From positions 26,474,001 through 26,538,000 of the forward strand of contig OX485809.1 of assembly GCA_950295325.1 (NCBI GenBank): a stretch of DNA of 64,000 nt. Direction: 5' to 3'. Source of the DNA: Polytrichum commune (Eukaryota > Streptophyta > Polytrichopsida > Polytrichales > Polytrichaceae). A model generated the notes under the pieces. That model was not told the origin of the DNA, did not search any database, and saw only the letters and a list, made by a program, of their open reading frames with translations. The position numbers and the translations under genes are program-made. Positions 37,633-50,437 of the stretch are shown piece by piece. Positions within the stretch are counted from its first letter, which is position 1, and each line of letters opens with the position of its first letter.

Positions 37633-40600
37633 ATGATGGAGATGGCGGAGATCGAGGAGGCTGAACCTGCGCCGCCCGCAGCAGTCCACATGGAGCCTGC
37701 CGTCACGGCCGCGGGGACTACAGCATCGTCGGCAGGGAGCCAGGAGGAGAGCGCGGGCGGATGGGGGTGGGGCGGCTGGCGGACTTCAGCGTTCTCCGTG
37801 CTCAACGAAATCCAGAAAGCGGCTTCAGAAGCCGCAGAGGAGATTCAGAAGAATGTGAGGATCTGTCATCGCGCAATTCTTGATGATTACTTGTTTCTTT
37901 GGTGAGGTTGACGTCTTTTGCTTCTTTTATGGTTTTGGCTTTGGCTGTGGCCGGGGTCGGGATGAGGTGATGGAGTCTGTGTTGGTGTGTGTTGTGGTTA
38001 AAACGCAAATTTGGATGTGAGGATCTGCCATCGCGCAATTGTTGATGATTAGTTGTTTGTTTTGGCGAAGTTGATCTGCTTTGCTGCTTTTTTTTTTTTT
38101 TTTTAGGTTTTCTTTGGCTGTGGCCAGGGTCGGGCGAGATGCTGGACTTTGTATAGGCAAGTGTTGTGGTTGTCACGCAAATTTTTGAGGGTTTGATCGG
38201 TTTGAGGATCTCATTGGTCGTTCGTGCGATCCTGGCACGATCGGGTTTACTCGGTGGTTAACGAAACTATGACGTGTCGCCACATTCTGGATTTCAGAGG
38301 TTTTCTGTATCACTGAATTCTTGTAGACTTTCGTATTTGCTCTGCCATGTCGCATTTGTTGCGTCAACCACAAGCAAGCCCTCTCTGGCATCAGAAATTG
38401 GGAGTGCACTGTTCATGTGGTGCAGGTTAGGTGGCGTGTAATGGATTTTGGCCCAGAAATTGTGTACCTACCCTGCCAGACATATCGGGATAGAATTTGG
38501 CAATTTGAATCCTTATTATCTTCTCCTCCTCTGGAAGAGCGCCAATGTCCACGGAGCAATCACTTTGGATATTGATAGATCAAGCATGTCTACTAATGCA
38601 ACTGGTTGTGTTGGACAAGAACGTTTTGTTAATTGGAGCACTTCATGCAACTTTTTGTCATGAATTTCTCAATGACATCGGACAAGAGGTCTGAGAATTG
38701 ACACCTTATCGAGGCTTGTTATCTCTCAGCAATATCTGATCTCCATAGCCCAATTGGACGAGTGCAATTTCATAATATGTTTGCCAAGGTTTTTTTTTTC
38801 TGGAAACGTATGTCGATGGTGTGCCTTTTTTCTGGAATATGTGCCTTTCGGATTATTGGTTAATCTGTAGTCATTGTGGCACTGCATGTACACATTTCAA
38901 CAAAGTTGATTTGTAGGAGCTGCAGTTGATGAGCACATTAGTTCTCCGGATATCTAGTTTTTCATTGAAACAATGTCATTCTGTGTTTGTGGATGGTGCA
39001 CTTACCTCAATGTAACTTTATGCAGTACATGAAACTGCATACCTTAATCCGCATAACTTGTTATCAATTTCTTTTTATGGTCTGGAACTCTCCAGGTACA
39101 TTTATACTCCATTCCAGACATTCAATGCTGTGTTTATTCTGTGTTCAGGCAGCAGCAGCTGCCAAAGGCATTGCAGAACTTCAGCAAACTGTGGTGGATG
39201 CTGTGCCTGGTGGAGATTTTGGTGAAGCAGATGCTCTTGCTGAAGAGAGGAAAGAAGTGGACACAGCTCTGTCAGGAGAAAGTGCTGAAGAAGATTTGCG
39301 GCGCAAGGCTGCCCTTCAGAAATTGGAGGGCGCCAGCCAAGACTCTTTTTTAGGACAGGTTCACGTTGAGCTCAATTTCGTCACATCTATTTGCTTGTTG
39401 TCATTTCTACTAATCTAGTAGACTATGTGAGTCTCCATTAACTTTTCTTATGTTGACTTCCGCCTACATGTAGGTGCAACAGTAAGGTCATCTATCTTTT
39501 ATTGTGGATGAAATCTAACCACATCCACTTCTTCTACTAACAGGGTCTGAAGGTGTTGGATGACTCAGTGGAGAATTTGACCACTGGTGCCTGGCAAGCC
39601 CTCGGGAATGCATGGAAAGGAAGTGTCAATCTGGTGCACAAGTATGAATTTTCTTATTGTGAAAGTATTTCCTAGAGATCTGGGGTGGGTGGTCTTCAGA
39701 TGGTTTCATTGAAGGTGTTGAATAGGTCTCTGCATGACTGATTTCTCTACAAAATGGTTGTGATTGCACATATTCAAGGAAAAACAAACGAAGTATAATA
39801 TGAAGCTTGGTTTTCCAAGTCAATCAGTCATCATATAGTTGTAAGTGACAGAACTTGCATTATGGTGCAGGCTTGAAAACACAACTCTACATTCAGGTGG
39901 AGGTCTTGGGCCAGGAGGTCTTCTGCAGGTGAGTATTGACTTGGTTTCTACCAGGCCTGTCTTGTTAATTTCTATGTCTATTCATAGCTGAACATGTTGA
40001 CATTCTATACATGTATCAACCTCATTCTCCTTTTAAGTGGCAATTTATTATTGCTCTTTGAAATGAAACTGAAAGCAATTAGTGCAAGACAGTGGGCTGT
40101 TTGCTGCATAATGAGCGTCAATGGGACATGGGTGGATGGTTCTGTCATTGAGTCTTGAGTATTATACTTATCAAGGCCACAGGTGTTGGGGGATCAACGA
40201 TTTTTTTTTACAGTAGCTCTAAAAGTTACTTTGTTAAGGCCACAGTTGTGTTAAGCACTGGTGAAATGCACTATCACTGACTTTGAAAGTGATGTCAAAT
40301 CCAGAGTGGCAGGGAGCTTACTGTGAAGGGCATCCGAGCTCTAGAGTATGTTGGCAGGGAAACTTTGGACATTCTGGCAGCTGAAACTGGTTTTGAACTT
40401 GAAAATGATGAGAAGCTTATTGAGGAGGAAGGTAATGGAGGAGGGGAAAGTTTCACAGAAGATGCCACTTTTGACCGGTGTTTCTACATTTATGGGGGAC
40501 CAGAACATTTGGAGGTCAGATCTCCTATCATTTCAGAAACACTGTCTAAACTTAGTCCTGGGAAGGTTTCTTTATTGACAATTGTCTTGAAAACACATTC

Positions 40601-42452
40601 ACAATTGCGTAGTAAATAGCAGTGCAATCAGTTTCTAAGATGAATGACACTTATGCAACATGGTGATGATGGTCTGGACCATGACTTGGAAGGAATTGAT
40701 AGAGGTTTTTGTCTAGGAAGCAATGGTTTGAAACAGGCTTGTTGTTGACCAGATTTACCTGCAGGAGGCCAATATTGCCTTAGAGACCTTTCCTTAGCCT
40801 GGTGGCCTTGGGTATGTCACACGTGCAAGTAGTTTGATGGTGGGCCCTATCTATTGTATGGGCATTTGGATGGGTTTTGTTGGACAAGCTGGAAATGAGT
40901 CTTAGTAATTATCTAAATTCATTATCAACGATATGAGACTTATTTGTAAGTTAAGGGTATCATTTCAGTTTGTGTGTGAGGTGGGTAGCTCAAAAACATG
41001 ACAACTTTCAGCATATAGAATGCTACACAATGTAGTTCTTTTAGTGAATGTTCTTACCCACAAGAGGTGTGGGATTTGCAGGAGCTGGAGGCTCTATCCA
41101 ATCATTATACCATGTTGTGTAATCGAGCAAAAGCCAAATTGTCAGGGGATCAAAGGACCGTATTTGAGGATCAGTTGAAGCAGTTACAACAATTGTTGTC
41201 TTTCAATGGAGATAATGAGACAGGTTCTCCGGACTCTGGAAAGGGCAAGAAAGTAGCTGGTGCTGCGCACAATGGAAATGAAATCAAAGCTCTTCGTGAA
41301 TCAAGTGTCAGCCAAGCTGCAGGCATTGCTACTGGGTATGTGTTATAGCATCACATTTATGTATGCAGTTTTTACTTGTTTGAGCGTTGAATGTTACCTT
41401 GTATAGAGACGAATCATATTATTGTAAATTTGTGACCAAAGCTGCTGTCACATTGTATTGAATGATGCAGTTTCTCAGGAACACTGAAGGGGCTTGCGAT
41501 GTCTGAGGTCCTACAGAAAACCAATGATCGGCTAGATGAGCTGAAGGCAGATGGTGTTCATGTGAGCATTCTTTTCATAACTTCATTTACTTTTGCTCAT
41601 GTTCCACTCATTTCTTGTAATGAATTTAAAAGGGGCAAGTGTTATAACCTATTTTCATCATGGATGTTGGAGGTAATTGGGTATTTGTTATGGATTCACA
41701 TTATGAGAATTATTTGCCTGATTCTTCAAAGCATACTTACGTCTTGTAACCAATTGCTGGAAACATGCAGAGGTTTTAACTTAGAGCTTTGATGCAATGT
41801 GATGTTCTTTTTCTTCTTATCTCATGTGTATGAATGGTTTCATTACAGCGGCTCTCTGAGCTTTGCACAATGTGCATAGGACATTTGCTGCTGCTAGGAA
41901 AATTGGTTCTTACAAGTGAAAAGGAAGAGGACGGTATAGGTTGGCCAGAAGACTGTGTGGAGAGAGGCCAGGTGATCAAAGGGCGTGCACAAGCCATGAT
42001 TGCTGACATTGAAGCCGTGTCCGAGAGCTTCATAACAGGTACTTCAATGTAGACTTTGTAGATATATTTTAGCAATTAAAGGTACTCTGTATGCTTTCAA
42101 ACTTTATATTAAATCATTTAAAATTATAATCTGAACTAGAAATACATCTTGGAGTAAAACTCTTCCAGTTTCCTTGCACTTGCATTTTGAGGTCGTTGTC
42201 TGACAAAATTTAGCTACAGCTGTTGGAGATGTAACAGCTGCATTTCAAGCTGCCATCAAGAGTGAGATTAGGATTGCGAAAGAAGAAGAGGAAGATGTCA
42301 GGCAAGGGTTGCAAAAAGAAGGTGCCATTGAAGATAGAGCACAGTCTCTTGACAGTGACTTGCAAGAAGTAGCAAGCATCGCCATTGAGAAAGTTCGTGA
42401 TGGCCTTCAGTTCCTTTTGTATGTAGTTCTCTCAACATCCCTGAAAAACTAA
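37633..42452 (+). CDS. FAM114A/NOXP20-like (DUF719 family) protein
   Basis: Nine phase-consistent exons: 37633-37854, 39149-39358, 39544-39641, 39871-39928, 40305-40514, 41082-41335, 41471-41561, 41849-42038, 42214-42452, giving 523 residues, close to animal FAM114A2. Features in order: a Gly/Trp-rich N-terminal patch GGWGWGGWRTS (~residue 37), a helical region with ELQQTVVDAVP, the segment GAWQALGNAWKGS, then the family-typical VKGIRALEYVGRETLDIL and FDRCFYIYGGPEHLEELEAL, and helical, charged C-terminal exons. No signal peptide or membrane segment. Animal FAM114A proteins are Rab2 effectors linked to the Golgi; the plant role is unknown. Start MMEMAEIEE was chosen because the in-frame ATG at 37495 lies in promoter-like sequence. 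GTATGT at 42420 could be an alternative donor, so the last ~11 residues are less certain. Confidence 0.9.
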
Positions 42453-43539
42453 TTGGGCAGGCTTTACTCCTGGATGTCAACTGGTGTGTTGGTGGGCTAC
42501 TGCAATAATTTAATAGAGCCAAAGAAAAGTCATCACTTGCACCAAAATTGCAGTGTTCTAGAGACATCCTCCTCCTCCTACTGTGATATAGTTGTATACT
42601 ACAAACTGCCTGCCCTCATTTTTTTGGTTGTAATTATGTGGATTCAATCAGCGATTGCTTTATACCCTTCACCTGACTGTCATCAAGAACATGTGTGAAT
42701 CCCTCCTGTGAAAATTGGTGGAGGGAAGACAATATGATATGATCATTTCACAGCAGTCTCGCTAGCTACTTGTTCTGGCTAAGGCCAAGGACTACATTGT
42801 TCTTCATATTTGTGTCTTTTAACTGCATTTTGCACGCAATGCCCAGAACAAGATTGTGGAAGTTTCAGCTATATGTGAAATGCAGAAGCTTCTGCATATA
42901 GTTTTGTCACAAGGGGAAAATTCTGGGAGTAGATGATTTGAAGTGATAGGAAGGGACCAAGGGATGGCCTCCTGCTCAATATGGTGAGCACATGCTTGGG
43001 AGAGGATGGTCAATAAGCTTAACTACGTAGTTTTTGTTTTTACCCTCTAGCTGGTGGTGGAGTATTACACTATTGCTTAATGTTGCAATTAGTCTGTGCA
43101 CATGTGTCTGTTATGTGTTGGTAGTATCTTCCTTATTCACTAAGATCCTTGATTTCCACACTGTGTGTAGCCAGATCTCCCTTGATTTTGTATCACAAGT
43201 TCAATTGGAAACGGTGCAAGCAGACCTAATCGGAATGTCCTACTAATGTCCTGCACCTTCTAAATTGGCATGTTCACGAATTTGCTTACTCAATTTAACT
43301 ATAGGTAGCAAATAGGCAATTTTCTAAAAGTTCGTGCATCTTCTCAACCACTCTAACCATAACATTCTATCAGTTCCATGATTTTACACAATCTATGAAG
43401 CCAATTTTTTAACTGCACCAAGGTGATTTCCCAATATAAGAGGCTCCAATTCTTAGGTGCTTTTGTGATGGACCTGGTTTCTGCTGCATTCTTACTGTAC
43501 TGTTCTCCCTGTTTAGTATGCAATGTTTGGGAGACACAA
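42453..43539. other. 3' flank of the FAM114-like gene
   Basis: Probably contains the 3' UTR and polyadenylation region. No further exon with family resemblance was found. Confidence 0.45.
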
Positions 43540-44270
43540 AAAAAGTTGCATTATTGAGGTGTCGGCTTTTCATTAATATGACAAATGGTGTAAAGTTGTC
43601 GTATTATTGAGGGAAAACAAAAAGAGAAGTAACATGAGCTTAAAATATATATACAACGAGTTTTAGCAATATAGTTGGTATGAAATAATAACTTATAACT
43701 CCAAACAAATATAAATATTCTCAAAAACTCTTGAAATAGGAGTCCAAAGATCTCTATTGTTGCCTACCTAAGTTAGCAACTGTCATCTTATTTAAATTCC
43801 CTACTAACTTTTGAAAATTGATAATTTCATCAACACCAAAATATAAAGAGTTCTCTAATAAGAAACTAGACAACAATGATGCATGACATTTAGCATCAAG
43901 ATAATGATGATATTATATCACATGTGTACAAGGCAACGTACTAGGCATGAGGCCACTCTAACCCTAACCATGTCCATTCTACACTAGTAACCCTAATTAT
44001 CATTAAGTTCTTAATGATAAGTGAAGTTCCCAAGTAGTTCCCAAGTGAAAATGGATGTATTTTAGATGTACATAACATAAATGAAAGTAATTTTAGCATT
44101 AAGTATCTCTTTAATATGACAGAACCGGAGATTCTAAATGTCGCATTATCGAATGCCGTAGCCGTATAAAAGAAGGAGTTTTTGAACTCAAAAGTTTGGT
44201 CTCGCAAAAATGTGCCATAATATCGAGGGTGTCGTATAAACAAGTGTCGTATTAACGAAGTTAGACTGTA
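43540..44270 (-). mobile_element. Remnant of a Tc1/mariner-pogo-like element
   Basis: On the minus strand, starting at 44270, the sequence reads TACAGTCTAACTTCGTTAAT and continues ACGACACTTG, then TATACGACACCCTCGATATT. This resembles pogo/Tigger-type ends with repeated (C/G)TCGATAATACGACA motifs. Further copies (CCTCAATAATACGACA, ACACCTCAATAATGC) lie at about 43540-43610. The inverted partner end was not found, so the right-hand limit is firm and the left is only a guess. No transposase frame remains. Confidence 0.5.
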
Positions 44271-44488
44271 GCGCAACAAGTACCAATGGCATAAACCATA
44301 TATGTGACCTTTCATCATGAACATGAAATAAAGTGATTAATCTCCTGAAAGTGTTTTTGTGATTTCCAGACACATGTTCAAAATCATGAATTTGGTCAAG
44401 ATTTTATTGAATTGATCTGGCTTAAATAGTTAACTAGATCAGGACATTGGCGTAAATTTGTACTCAAAGTGATAAATTTGTACTGAGC

Positions 44489-44616
44489 ACGTGGGCATCC
44501 AATATCACTTCATACGAGATCAATTTCAGGATAAAGTCATAGACGTTGAGTATATTCTAACCGCATTGCAAACTGCTGATATTTTGACAAAGGCTTTACC
44601 ACATGAACCAATTTGA
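44489..44616 (+). pseudogene. Copia RNase H C-terminal fragment
   Basis: An open stretch starting HVGIQYHFIRDQFQDKV and containing TADILTKALPHEP, then a stop, is the classic end of a Copia polyprotein. Upstream parts of the element are missing, apparently lost by deletion; the pogo-like end lies only ~220 bp away. Confidence 0.85.
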
Positions 44617-44827
44617 GTTGTTTTGAAAACATTTATAAATGGCTTCAAGACGCTCTTTACCGCCAAAAGGATCTTATCTAGATAGTGGGAGTTTAAACAC
44701 AAGCAGTGGGAGTTCCACTTCAACATGAGATTATTTCAGTGTTACTCCCAGTTCCATGGTCACTTTTTAAGTGGTAGATATGAGATGATACATCATATTC
44801 TATTTCGTGACCTAATTCTCGTTCACT

Positions 44828-45004
44828 GAGTGGGAGTGTTGAACATATGCCAAGAAGATCAATAAGTATTAGTATCCATTGAATTGCCAGCTTGACATTC
44901 ATAGGAGGGTCCACCTGAGCATTCAGTGAAAGATGCATTGCCATGTCATTACAATAGTAGCTAGTAAATTCAAATTACAAATCATATTATCCAAACTTTC
45001 ACTT
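44828..45004 (+). mobile_element. Copia polypurine tract and start of 3' LTR
   Basis: GAGTGGGAG at 44828-44836 is a polypurine tract. It is followed directly by TGTTGAACATATGCC, the usual TGTT start of a Copia LTR. It follows the RNase H remnant by about 0.2 kb, the normal arrangement. The LTR's right end is not clear and may extend into the tandem repeat that follows. Confidence 0.6.
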
Positions 45005-45340
45005 ATCCACTTCTCTTCATCCAATCTCCTTAACACATCATTACATGGCTTTATGCTCACTATAACCATACACTAGTTGTTGTATAGAACAAAAACATGT
45101 TTTTAATCTTCTCATTTGTCCTCTTCTTTTCATCCACACTTATTAACACATCATTACATAACTTTGCGATCACTATAGTCATACTATGATTGTTGTATAT
45201 AACGAGAACGTATTATCCATCATCTCACTTCTTCACTTTTCTTCATTCACACACCTTACCATATCAACACATAACTCTACGATTAATATAGTATTACTCC
45301 AACTATCATACATAACAAGAATATGAGCACACATATATCA
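45005..45340 (+). repeat. Three-copy tandem repeat, ~113-121 bp unit
   Basis: Copies share CTTCATCCA, AACACATCATTACAT, a CACTATAG(T/C)CATAC block and TTGT(A/T)TA(G/T)A(A/T)AACGAGAACG-like ends. The landmark AACACAT recurs at about 45032, 45145 and 45266. It may be part of the decayed Copia LTR; it codes for nothing. Confidence 0.65.
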
Positions 45341-48300
45341 ATACAGTCATCTTGTTCATCTTCATCCCACAAACTTCAATCCCTCGTGTTTTTTTCTTGG
45401 TCTCTCTCCTACAACTACTAATTTTGTGTTTTTCTACTCGTGTTCAAAATGGGAATACTAAAACATTTGTTGTGGATTTCTTTAATTGCCTTCAAAATGG
45501 TATTGTGGACTACACATCTCTACTTGCTAGGGTAAGGAAAGAGAGACTACCTATTAAGAAGCTAAAAGGGTGAACAAGAACCACATGTATATTGTTGTCA
45601 CATATTGCATTTTCGTTATTTCTAAGTTGCAAGAGCAACACGAAACATTTCCATTCATTGTAAAGTGATGTTACTATCACATACAACTTCTCGTTTCTAA
45701 CTCCTTCTCCCCCCCTATAGTTGGTATGTTTATTACTTGTTGTTACAACTTACTTTAATCATTGCTTTCCATTTATAAATAAAAGATACAAGAATTGTAC
45801 CCAAATGTTGCCCAATGCGCACTCCTAAACATGTGTGGCTACAACCCCTTCAACAACCCATAGTCATTTAGCTCAACATATCTTGTCAATGAGGTCATAA
45901 CAAGTTACTCATTGAAGAAGGATTCGTTTTTCAAGACATACAAGCATGACATATGTCCAAGTAAAATCCCTTCATCATACATATCATGCCTTAATCCCCT
46001 TTAATCATTTAAATACATCATGCTTGGAAACCTACATGTTTTCTTCAATTTTGTTCCTTTTCAAATTTACTAGAATGTCTTCGTTTATAGTTTGTCATAC
46101 TCTCGAGGTCATACTCATTCTAATTACAGCACATATATAGGTCTTACATGTACTATGCGCACATTACATTCTTTCGCTTGTCCTTTAATCATTCGTTTTA
46201 TTATTATTATTGTTCTTGGCTATGTATGAAGGCAACACACAAATGAGGATGTATCTTTTTGTGTTAATAGAGACAGGAAAAAAAAAAGGAGAAGATAAGG
46301 ATAAGGAAGGAGATATTAACGAAGAAGAATCACTCTTGGAGGTGTGGTTAGGACTAAAAGTAGGAAGTTTAGATAAGAGTAGGAAGAACATATGTAAGTG
46401 TGGATTGAACAATGTCAATTGTGACCAATTATTGTGGAAGTCTTGTGGGTAATTATCATTTCAAGTAAAGGAGTGAGCTCATGATGTTGTTGGGAACCCT
46501 TATTGTGAGAGTGTGTGTGTTTGTGTGTGTGCGTGCATAGAGTTAAGGATTTCCCGGTAGTTGGTGGTGTTGTAATAATTGTGTGGAATTGGCTATATCG
46601 GGGGATCTTAAGCTAGTTGCAAGATCGATATTGCTAACAAGGTGTGTGTCCAAAAGCACAAGTGTTCATGATATGGATGGGTGTATTGAGTAGTGTTTTT
46701 ATATGTTTATGGTAGGTGATAGCACCAAATCCCAAACAAGTGTGTTGAGACGTTCAGAGAGTTGGGGTTCCTAAGTGATAGGTGGTCAATGTGGAAACTG
46801 ACTTCTGGTAGTAGGGATGGTAGTAGTAACACTAGAGGCAAGGCGAATTGGGCGTAGACTCCAACCCCTAGAAAACCCCCCTTATGATGACCAAGTTCTT
46901 GACCAAGTTCTTGCACCTCCTCCCGCTTGCGTGTCACAACCCACAAATGCCACAATCACTTTCTCAAGCATTGCACCTAACCAAGCTCGTAAAAAAAAAA
47001 AAAAACCGGGCGCTGCACTTAAATGTATACACAATTACCAATACATAAGTTTTCAACTTTCCACTTCCATAAACCATGTTCACCTTACATATGGTTGCCG
47101 CATTATACGTTCACATATTCTTAGCAAAAAATATATTAAATTCATTCATCTCATGTTTCATATTTTTCAATTCTCTCTTCATACTTTTAACAACGACAAG
47201 GATCATATTATTTCATATTATAAGAAACCAATGTTTAAACTCTTTTCATTTCATATTTCATATTTTTAACAATCTCTCTCCATGGTCTTCCAAGATCACA
47301 AGCAAGGTTTATGTTGGACAATTTGTTATGCTAGAGCTCCGATACAAACAACATGCTCAATCTCCACCTATAAGAATATGCAAAGATGTGCTAAATTTGG
47401 CCCATTTGAAACCAACTTCAAACTAAACGTAGTTACACAACAAGCCAACATTACATATCAGATCGTATGGAGAAAAAAATTCACAAAAAATGTCTAAAGT
47501 CAACCAGTATTAAGTTACAATAGTTTAGTTGGATGTCCTTCCTCAATATCATTATATTGGGTCCTTGGAAGGAGGAGACACCAATAGTATTGCATGTATT
47601 TGTTCTATGTAATATTTTCTTTTCTTTCTTTTAATTTCCATTTATTGAACAAACAATGGACATGGTGAATTATTTGGGTGAGAGCTCAATTTTTTTAGAT
47701 TTTATTTCAATTTGACATAACGGCGAGGAGTGACAATGATGGGAACTAGGCCTTCACCCCTTTCAAGATGTATGTATGATACAACCTACTTGAGTGTCCA
47801 AGGGATATGTTCTCCGCCATGCTAAAACTATATTCACCAAATGACTTGTAACCATATTAATCTTCCTTCCCCTACAAACAATCTTGCCCTTGCAATTGAA
47901 TAGTTGGTATTTGTTCTTTCAAAATAAAACATATGGGAGAAACAAGCTCTTACTTTATTAACATGTAACAATAAACCCTACCACTGCATATGACCTAACA
48001 CATTACTTAAGAAATTGCTGTCATGGTACATTTTCTTGTGTACCAAATTCTTGCAAATTATCACCTTCATGCATGCATGATATAGTGTTAAACCTTAAAA
48101 TCAAGTCCTTGTCAAGACTTCGGAGGTTTGCGAGTTTTATAAATTTGCTTACAATTTTTAACCCCACTTTCAATTACAAAAATGATCTCATATGTCCAAA
48201 ATGTCGGACTATGTGTTTGGGTCAGCGATGTCAGTCTATTAAGTTTATATGAGTTTGGTTGGATCCATGTGATCAATTTTGAGTACGTAGATCGATTGGG

Positions 48301-48950
48301 TGGGATAAGCGGACGTTGGGTTTTATTGAGTCATATCAAATTTTGAAGATATTGATGTAAGTAAACCACCTTAAAAAACAACTCTTGAAGCTCCCTTGAA
48401 GCTTGTATAACGCTTCCTTTGCATGTTCGATGCACATCCAATGTTGCATAATATTTCAAAATAAAATACAAATGATTTCTATGTGATAACATAAATCTTT
48501 TACTGCAAAAGTTAAGACAATAAAAAACATTTTGTGGGAACACGCTTTTGTAGATTGAAGCATGCAAACTTCATTACATAATTTGCAAGCAACTTGATGA
48601 TTGTGCATCATTTGAGGAGACAACATTTTTAGAAGGAAGTGCAAATAACCTTTGATTCAATTATATATGTAAAAAATGAATTTAACTTGTACTGAGCACC
48701 TACATTATAAACCGCTTTTTTTGTTAGAATTACTTTTTGTTAAAATTAGATTGAATTTGTGAGCCTTCCCCACCCACCAATGTGGTGGGCCTTTGGTCCT
48801 AGTGGCTTGTTTTGTTGATATTGAATGAGGGCAACATTTGGAAGTCATCCAAGTACCATCATATTAACAATCTCACACGTACAAATTCAAAAATGTATTG
48901 ATTGACACATACGAATGTATACGGATGAACTTCACATCCACAAGTATCAT
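45341..48950. other. AT-rich spacer, no gene recognised
   Basis: Contains a GT microsatellite at about 46507-46540 and an A run at 46990-47003. Short open frames are motif-free. Confidence 0.45.
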
Positions 48951-49245
48951 CCATCCTGAGGACCCTTAGGGTTTGATGCTCTACAAGCTGGCTGGTCTCC
49001 CGCGTCTCGTTGTTCGAACTCGTAAGTAGATCGCACCAACAACACTGTACAATTGCACCGATCTCGAGCTCCTGGAGCTGATTTCTCTTTGAAATAGTGG
49101 AGGAACTCGAAATTTGCAGTCAGCTGAATCGTTTTCTCTGTCAAATCCGTTCGCAGCTGCGATTTTCAGACATGTGCAGAGTGTTTGTCAGCATGATTTG
49201 ATCAATTCGGCATGGCGTGAAGTCGAGCCACAAATTTGTGTAAAG
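48951..49245 (+). promoter_or_regulatory. Possible promoter and 5' UTR exon of the MAD1 gene
   Basis: Composition shifts here from AT-rich spacer toward gene-like DNA. AAAG|GTAAGTACC at 49242-49250 is a strong donor, about 1.2 kb before the MAD1 start codon. A noncoding first exon spliced to the MAD1 start exon would explain it. No transcript evidence is available and the transcription start is unknown. Confidence 0.3.
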
Positions 49246-50437
49246 GTAAGTACCTCTATTCTCTCAGAAATCAATTCAAAACTTTTGAATCATATTGTTT
49301 TGAGAACTGTGGCTCAAGCTCTGTGAATTAGTGAGTTTCCCTTGTTGTGCTTCGTGAGCTTGCCGATCTCCTAATTTTCTGCCTTGGAGGTCAATAGAGA
49401 ATTGTCCTACTATTTTCTCAGCAGTTGCAGAAAGATGTAAAGATGAGTCCAATGTTGTCACTGGGGAGGATTATGGTTTTTGATTCATCTTCGAGTTGGA
49501 CGAAGTCTGTTTGTAATCCCGAGACGGGCATCACGAGAATTAGATGCCCCTAAGACTACTGCCTCGTTTTAAAGGTAAATGCCTTGAATGGGCGTGGCCT
49601 GCACTTAGTTTCCCAAGAACAAGCCTTTAGGTTCGGTTGAAAATATCGCGCTGACCTGTTACCCACTACATTATCCGAATCTCGTTACATTAGCAGTTAG
49701 TATGGGTATTTTGAAGAGAAAGAAAGAAAGATGACTCCAACGTTGGCACTGGCGTGCATTATGGTGTGGCTTCATTTCAAGTTGGTTTCAGTCTATATGT
49801 ATTCTCGTAACGGGCATCACGAGAATTAGAGAATTATATGTACCCTCCTTTCATAAAGTGAACACCTTGAACTGGTGTGAACAAGGCGGCCTGCACCTAT
49901 CTATTTCCCCCGAGACAACCCCCTAAGGTTCCCACATGGTTTGTTGAAAATATGCTTGTCACCCGCCCCTAATACGATTGGGTGGACCACAGGTGGTAGG
50001 GTGCATCGGAAATCAAGTGCTAGGAAGGTTACCCATGCACTATTCCAGCCTTAGGCGGCTTAACCTTGAAGTTCACATGGGATCCGAGTTAACACCTTGG
50101 GTTTGAGCCACCCTTTGGCATACTGATAGGTATATGCGAAATTGGTTATGCTGCAATGGCTTCGTTTTAACGCAAGCAACAGATCTGTGTTTATTAATCT
50201 TTGGTGATTGAAAGACCTCTTAATTACCAGAAACATTCTTCCAGTTCTAGTCCTGATCCACTGTTGATGATGCAGTTGCCTTTAGGTATCCTAGCTTTGG
50301 TATACTTGTGTGTGATTTATTGGGCTCTTAGCTGCTCACATTCTTCTGTTGATAGAAACACTACACACTGACACGGACATGGTGTTAGGGGTTGAAGGAA
50401 TATAAAGCCAGTGGTGCAGTCAAAAGTAGGGGCCACC

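Noticed and set aside
37802-38409. Minus-strand frames opposite FAM114-like exon 1 and intron 1
   Set aside because: They are shadows of the plus-strand gene and its T-rich intron, without conserved motifs.
45352-46452. Small open frames between the Copia remnant and MAD1 as genes
   Set aside because: Low-complexity composition, no conserved motif and no exon partners.
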